From Halomonas stenophila (lineage in GTDB: Bacteria; Pseudomonadota; Gammaproteobacteria; Pseudomonadales; Halomonadaceae): a stretch of DNA of 64,000 bases. A model generated the notes under the pieces. The model did not search any database and was not told the origin of the DNA. It saw only the letters and a list, made by a program, of their open reading frames with translations. Positions 60,102 through 64,000 of the stretch are shown here, one piece after another. The translations under genes were made by a program, and so were the position numbers. Within the stretch, counting starts at the first letter, position 1. The number at the start of each line of letters is the position of its first letter. The stretch is from assembly GCF_014192275.1 (NCBI RefSeq), contig NZ_JACHXR010000006.1:62001-126000 (forward strand). Direction: 5' to 3'.

Positions 60102-60641
60102 TCAGGCGCGTTCGTCGGCCTGGCAGCGGCGGCGGCGCAGGGCGCGGCGCTTCCAGCTGCGCGCCACCTGCCAGCGCCAGATCAGCCGGATCACCAGGCT
60201 TCCCGCCAGCCCCGCCAGCACCGCGGCCATCAGCGATCCCAGCGCCAGGGCCGGGAGGATGTCGAGCATCTGTTCGGCGATCCAGTGGGTGGACAGGCGG
60301 TCGGGGGCCTCGCGGACGGGAAGGTCCAGCACCCAGGCGCCGAGGCGGTAATTGCCGTAGAAGATCAGTGGCATGGTCAGCGGGTTGGTGATCCACACCA
60401 GGCCCACCGAGAGCGGCAGGTTGCAGCGCAGGCCCCAGGCGCCCAGGGCGGCCACCGCCATCTGGAAGGGGATCGGCAGCAGGGCGCTGAACAGGCCCAC
60501 GAAGAAGGCATTGGCCACGCTGCGCCGGGACAGCATCCACAGCGACGGGTTGCCGATCAGGTGCCGCAGGAAGCGCAGGGAGCGCTGGCGCCTGAGGGTC
60601 TCGGGGTGGGGCAGGTAGCGCTGCAGGACTCGGCGCGGCAT
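60102..60641 (-). CDS. DUF2062 family inner-membrane protein
   Basis: This 179-residue protein has three or so hydrophobic segments (SVANAFFVGLFSALLPIPFQ, VAALGAWGLRCNLPLSVGLV, ALGSLMAAVLAGLAGSLVIR) and basic ends. The pattern PIPFQM and WITNPLTMPLIFYGNY is typical of DUF2062 proteins. Their function is unknown. It lies between lolD and comEC on the opposite strand. Confidence 0.9.
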   Translation of the reverse strand: MPRRVLQRYLPHPETLRRQRSLRFLRHLIGNPSLWMLSRRSVANAFFVGLFSALLPIPFQMAVAALGAWGLRCNLPLSVGLVWITNPLTMPLIFYGNYRLGAWVLDLPVREAPDRLSTHWIAEQMLDILPALALGSLMAAVLAGLAGSLVIRLIWRWQVARSWKRRALRRRRCQADERA

Positions 60642-60727
60642 GGGAGCGGGCTCGCGACTTCGATACCCGGGCTATTATCCATACAAGCCGACTGCCTCGC
60701 CATGCCGTGCGTCAACGAGGACGTGCC

Positions 60728-63079
60728 ATGGCGCCGATCAGGGACGATGCGATGCGATGCGGACTGGCCATGCCCCTGGCCTGCGCCGCCCTGGGGGGCG
60801 GACTCACGGGCCACCTCGCCTCGACGGCGCTGCTCCAGGCGCTGGGCCTGGCACTGCTGGGCCTGGCGGCCGGCCGGCGCGCCCGGGAGGCGCTGCTGGT
60901 CCTGGTCATGCTGACGGTGGCCGCCCAGCTCCTGGTGGTGCGTGGCGGGGAACTGGCCCCGGGGCTGAGTCGTCAGGAGCTGCGGCTCGAGGGACGGCTG
61001 CTGGCCGCCTCCCGGGAGGCGCGCCAGTGGCGCCTGGACCTGGCGGTCAGCGACTGCCGTCCCCTGGCGACCGGCTTGCCGGCCTGCAGCGGCCTGTCGC
61101 GGGTCCGGCTCAGCGCCTTCGCGGGGACCCTCCCGCCGGGCAGCGCCTTCCGGGCGGGCGCGACCTGGCGGCTGGTCGTGCGCCTGCGACCGCCGAGCGG
61201 GTTCGCCAACCCGGGCGCCTTCGACTACCGGGCCTGGCTGTGGCGGGAAGGCATCCAGGCCACCGGCTACGTGCGCCAGGATCCACCGCCCCGACGACTC
61301 GCACCGGCGTCTCCCTCCTGGCGGCAGCGGGCCCTCACCTGGCTCGACGACCACGACCTGCCAGCGCGTCCGGCCCGCTGGCTGGCGGCCCTGACGCTGG
61401 GCGCCAGCCAGCGCCTGGAGGCGGCGGACTGGGACCTGCTTAATGCCAGCGGCACCACCCACCTGATGGTGATCTCGGGGCTCCACGTGGGGCTCGTGGC
61501 CGGCTTCGCGTTGTGGCTGGGTCGTGCCCTGGCCTGGTGCCTGGCGCCGTCTGGCTGGCGCATGGCCGTCTGGCCCTGGTGGCTCGCCGCAGCCGCGGCG
61601 GTGGGCTACGCCGGTCTCGCCGGTCTCGAGCCCCCCGCGCTGCGTGCCATGATCATGACCCTGCTGGGGCTCTGGGTGGCCAGCGGACGCCATGCGCCGG
61701 GACCCTGGCAGGCCTGGTGGCTGGCACTCGGCCTGGTGGTGGGGTTCGATCCGCTGTCGATCTGGCGGCCCGGGCTCTGGCTGTCGTTCGCCGCGGTGGC
61801 GCTGCTGATCCTCGTCTGGCAGGGGCGAGCGCGTCCACGTGGCTGGCGGGGCTGGCTATGGGCGCTGGGACGCACCCAGCTGCTGCTGGCGCCGCTGATG
61901 GCGGCGGCGGTGCTGCTGGCCTTCGGTCGTCTGGCCCCGGCCGGCCCCCTGGTCAATCTGTTCGCCGTGCCACTGGTCGGCAGCCTGATGGTGCCGCTGG
62001 GTCTCGCCGGCTGGCTGCTGGCCTGGGTGCCGCCCCTGGGGGATGCCTGCTGGTGGCTGTTCGCGAAGCTGGCGGCGGGCCTGGCCATGGCCCTGTCATG
62101 GGCCGTCGAGCTCCTGCCGCTGTGGCATCCGCCGGCCGCCTGGATCCTGCCCCTGGCCCTCGGCCTGGGGTTGCTCAGCCTGCTCTGGGCCCTGCCCGGG
62201 CTGGACCGGCGCCTGCGCCTGGTCGGCAGTGGCCTGCTGGCGACCCTGCCGCTGTGGCTGGTGACGCCGCTGCCGGCGCCCGGCACGCTGTGGGTGCGCA
62301 TCCACGATGTCGGCCAGGGCCAGCTGGTGAGCCTGCGCACCGCCGGCTATCGGGCGCTGGTCGACACCGGGCCGCGCTTCGGCTCCGGCTTCATGCCGCT
62401 GTCCTCGCTGTGGCCGCCGGGTCAGCACTTCGACGATGTCATCATCGGCCACTCCGACCGGGACCACGCCGGTGGCCTCCCCGGCCTGATCGCCGACCAC
62501 CGCGTCGACCGCTACCTGGCGCCGGTCGGGCATCCCCATCCGGTCGCGACGACGCCTTGCACCGCGGGGCGCCGCTGGCGGCGCGACGGCGTGGCGTTCC
62601 GGGTGCTCTGGCCCCCCGAGGCGGTCGCGGGTCTGTCGGACAACGACCGCTCCTGCGTGCTGCTGGTCACGGCCGGCCCCCACCGCCTGCTGATCACCGG
62701 CGATGCCGGGCGACGGGTGGAGCGCAGCCTGTTGCCCGCCCTGGACGGCCCCGTGACGGTGCTGGTGGCCGGCCACCATGGCAGCCGCACCAGCTCCGGG
62801 GCGGGCTTCGTGCGCCGGGTGTCGCCGCGCCAGGTGATCTTCAGTGCCGCCCGGGACAACCCCTTCGGCCACCCCGACCCGGTGGTGGTCCGCCGTTTCC
62901 GGCGGGCGGGCAGCTGCCTGTGGAACACGGCCCGGGACGGGGCGGTGACCCTGCACCTGGGCCGCCGGGAGGGCCTGGTGGTGGGGGCCGAGAGGCCGCC
63001 CACCGGGCACCGCGGCGGTGTCGGAGGCGGCTGCCTTGCGGTAGAATCGCCCCCATCGATGCCGGAGATTCGCCGGTGA
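60728..63079 (+). CDS. comEC: DNA internalization protein ComEC/Rec2
   Basis: This 783-residue membrane protein is the channel and nuclease for uptake of transforming DNA. It has N-terminal helices and an OB-like DUF4131 region (about 80-200), a central competence domain with LLNASGTTHLMVISGLHVGL, and a C-terminal metallo-β-lactamase domain with GHSDRDHAGGLPGL and LVAGHHGSRTSSG. ATG 60728 fits GAGG eight bases upstream, and GTG 60707 is an alternative. The usual neighbours exbB and exbD follow. Competence itself needs other genes not seen here. Confidence 0.94.
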   Translation: MAPIRDDAMRCGLAMPLACAALGGGLTGHLASTALLQALGLALLGLAAGRRAREALLVLVMLTVAAQLLVVRGGELAPGLSRQELRLEGRLLAASREARQWRLDLAVSDCRPLATGLPACSGLSRVRLSAFAGTLPPGSAFRAGATWRLVVRLRPPSGFANPGAFDYRAWLWREGIQATGYVRQDPPPRRLAPASPSWRQRALTWLDDHDLPARPARWLAALTLGASQRLEAADWDLLNASGTTHLMVISGLHVGLVAGFALWLGRALAWCLAPSGWRMAVWPWWLAAAAAVGYAGLAGLEPPALRAMIMTLLGLWVASGRHAPGPWQAWWLALGLVVGFDPLSIWRPGLWLSFAAVALLILVWQGRARPRGWRGWLWALGRTQLLLAPLMAAAVLLAFGRLAPAGPLVNLFAVPLVGSLMVPLGLAGWLLAWVPPLGDACWWLFAKLAAGLAMALSWAVELLPLWHPPAAWILPLALGLGLLSLLWALPGLDRRLRLVGSGLLATLPLWLVTPLPAPGTLWVRIHDVGQGQLVSLRTAGYRALVDTGPRFGSGFMPLSSLWPPGQHFDDVIIGHSDRDHAGGLPGLIADHRVDRYLAPVGHPHPVATTPCTAGRRWRRDGVAFRVLWPPEAVAGLSDNDRSCVLLVTAGPHRLLITGDAGRRVERSLLPALDGPVTVLVAGHHGSRTSSGAGFVRRVSPRQVIFSAARDNPFGHPDPVVVRRFRRAGSCLWNTARDGAVTLHLGRREGLVVGAERPPTGHRGGVGGGCLAVESPPSMPEIRR

Positions 63080-63103
63080 GGGCTCGAGGGAGGTGACCGC
63101 CAT

Positions 63104-63802
63104 ATGAACATGATGGAGGCCCTGATCGCCGGGGGCTGGCTGATGCTGCCGTTGCTGGGATGTTCGGTCGTGGCGGTGGTGATCGTCATCGAGCGTCTGT
63201 GGACCCTGAGGGCGGCGCGTATCGCCCCGCAGGGGCTCGGCCAGGAAGTCTGCGCGCTGGTGGACCGGGGCCAGGTCAACCTCTACTGGCTGGAGAGCCA
63301 TTCGCCCCTGGGCGGCGTGCTGGCGGCCGGCCTGCGCAATGCCCGCCTGGGCCACGAGCAGGTGAGGGCGCGTCTCCAGGAGGCGGCCACCGCGGTGGTG
63401 CACGACATGGAACGCTTCCTGAGTCCGCTCGGGACCATCGCCTCGATCACGCCGCTGATCGGCCTGCTGGGCACGGTGGTGGGCATGATCGAGGTGTTCG
63501 CGGTGATCGTCGCCAGCGACGGCGTCGAGCGCACCGCCGACCTGGCCGGCGGTATCTCCCAGGCCCTGGTGACCACCGCCGCCGGCCTGACCGTGGCGAT
63601 TCCCGCCCTGATGTTCCATCGCTACTTCCAGCGTCGCGTGGAGGACATCACCGTGCGCATCGAGGAGCAGGCCGGGCAGGTGGTGGAGTTCCTGGCGCAT
63701 TACCCGGGGGACCTGACCCTGGCGGAGCGCCATGAGCCCCAGGAGGAGGACGATCGGCAGGAGGCCGACGGGCGCCGTGCGCCGCGGGTGAAGCCCTCAT
63801 GA
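63104..63802 (+). CDS. exbB: ExbB/TolQ family proton channel protein
   Basis: This 232-residue protein has three membrane helices: an N-terminal one (WLMLPLLGCSVVAVVIVIER) and a later pair (ITPLIGLLGTVVGMIEVFAV and ALVTTAAGLTVAIPALMF). These are the MotA/TolQ/ExbB hallmarks, and it couples the proton gradient to TonB-dependent outer-membrane transport with ExbD. It overlaps exbD by four bases. A tonB gene is not adjacent. Confidence 0.93.
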   Translation: MNMMEALIAGGWLMLPLLGCSVVAVVIVIERLWTLRAARIAPQGLGQEVCALVDRGQVNLYWLESHSPLGGVLAAGLRNARLGHEQVRARLQEAATAVVHDMERFLSPLGTIASITPLIGLLGTVVGMIEVFAVIVASDGVERTADLAGGISQALVTTAAGLTVAIPALMFHRYFQRRVEDITVRIEEQAGQVVEFLAHYPGDLTLAERHEPQEEDDRQEADGRRAPRVKPS

Positions 63803-64000
63803 GGGTCCCCCGCACGCGACGCGAGCCGGTGGAGGTGAACCTCACCCCGCTGATCGATGTGGTCTTCCTGCTGCTGATCTTCTTCATGGTCTCGACCACC
63901 TTCGAGACTCGCCAGGCGCTGGAGCTCGAGCTGCCCGAGAGCGAGACCGGGGTGGCCGCGGAGGTCTCGCCGGTCACCGTGGTGGTCACCGCCAGCGGCG
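63799..64000 (+). CDS. exbD: ExbD/TolR family protein, N-terminal part (partial)
   Basis: The first 67 residues are visible. After a short basic cytoplasmic part comes VNLTPLIDVVFLLLIFFMVS, the membrane helix with the essential proton-carrying Asp of ExbD, then the beginning of the periplasmic domain (LELPESETG). The window ends before the stop. It starts within the exbB stop (ATGA). Confidence 0.93.
   Translation, partial: MRVPRTRREPVEVNLTPLIDVVFLLLIFFMVSTTFETRQALELELPESETGVAAEVSPVTVVVTASG

Noticed and set aside
60665..60680. TATTAT hexamer between the DUF2062 gene and comEC as comEC promoter
   Set aside because: No -35 element at a suitable distance on either strand, so it is not listed as a promoter.

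Overview
This 64 kb window is a very GC-rich, almost fully coding chromosomal segment of a gammaproteobacterium. The gene content and order (yhdP-tldD, pmbA-yjgA, the npr-rapZ-ptsN-hpf-rpoN-lptBAC-kdsCD block, mlaFEDCB-ibaG-murA-hisG-hisD, an algW/degS-type protease, zapG-zapE, rplM-rpsI, petABC, sspAB, dolP-diaA-yraN-lpoA, rsmI-rnpB, the whole dcw cluster, lpxC-dciA-secA-argJ-Nudix) match, from memory, a long syntenic block of Pseudomonas aeruginosa. The high GC, codon use and intergenic repeats fit Halomonadaceae (Halomonas or a close relative) better than Pseudomonas. The genus call is an inference. No phage, insertion sequence, CRISPR array, tRNA or rRNA was seen.

Layout. 1-3.7 kb: end of yhdP, the TldD and PmbA (TldE) protease pair, and yjgA. 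3.8-11 kb, minus strand: nitrogen-PTS genes with rapZ, hpf and rpoN, then the LPS transport (lptB/A/C) and KDO synthesis (kdsC/D) genes. 11-18 kb, plus strand: the Mla phospholipid transport operon, ibaG, murA, hisG and hisD. 18-23 kb: a DegS/AlgW-type protease, a Nif3-family protein, zapG/zapE, and ribosomal proteins L13 and S9. 23-27 kb: the cytochrome bc1 operon and sspA/sspB. 27-31 kb, minus strand: the envelope and replication genes dolP, diaA, yraN and lpoA. 31-49 kb: rsmI, RNase P RNA, then the division and cell-wall cluster rsmH to ftsZ without mraZ. 49-56 kb: lpxC, dciA (minus), an unrecognised small secretory-type gene, secA, argJ and a Nudix-ThiE fusion. 56-64 kb: aguB/aguA (putrescine from agmatine), a lone lolC/lolF-type permease with lolD, a DUF2062 gene, comEC, exbB and the start of exbD.

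How the genes work together. Most of the window serves the cell envelope: LPS (kdsC/D, lpt, lpxC), phospholipid asymmetry (mla), lipoprotein release (lol), peptidoglycan precursors (murA to murG, mraY, ddlB), septal synthesis (ftsI, ftsW, lpoA), the divisome (ftsL, ftsQ, ftsA, ftsZ, zapE, zapG), and secretion and stress (secA, degS-type protease). Many adjacent pairs overlap by four bases (ATGA), which points to translational coupling.

Points worth following: (1) the 120-residue gene between dciA and secA has a signal-like N-terminus and a C-terminus with Arg-Gly-Pro-Pro five residues before its stop, followed by two hairpins and secA, so it is a candidate SecM-like arrest peptide; (2) intergenic gaps carry a family of 7-bp tandem repeats linked to small GC hairpins; (3) a 118-bp inverted repeat separates tldD and yjgA; (4) mraZ and its operator are missing, leaving the dcw cluster directly behind rnpB; (5) there is a single lipoprotein-release permease.
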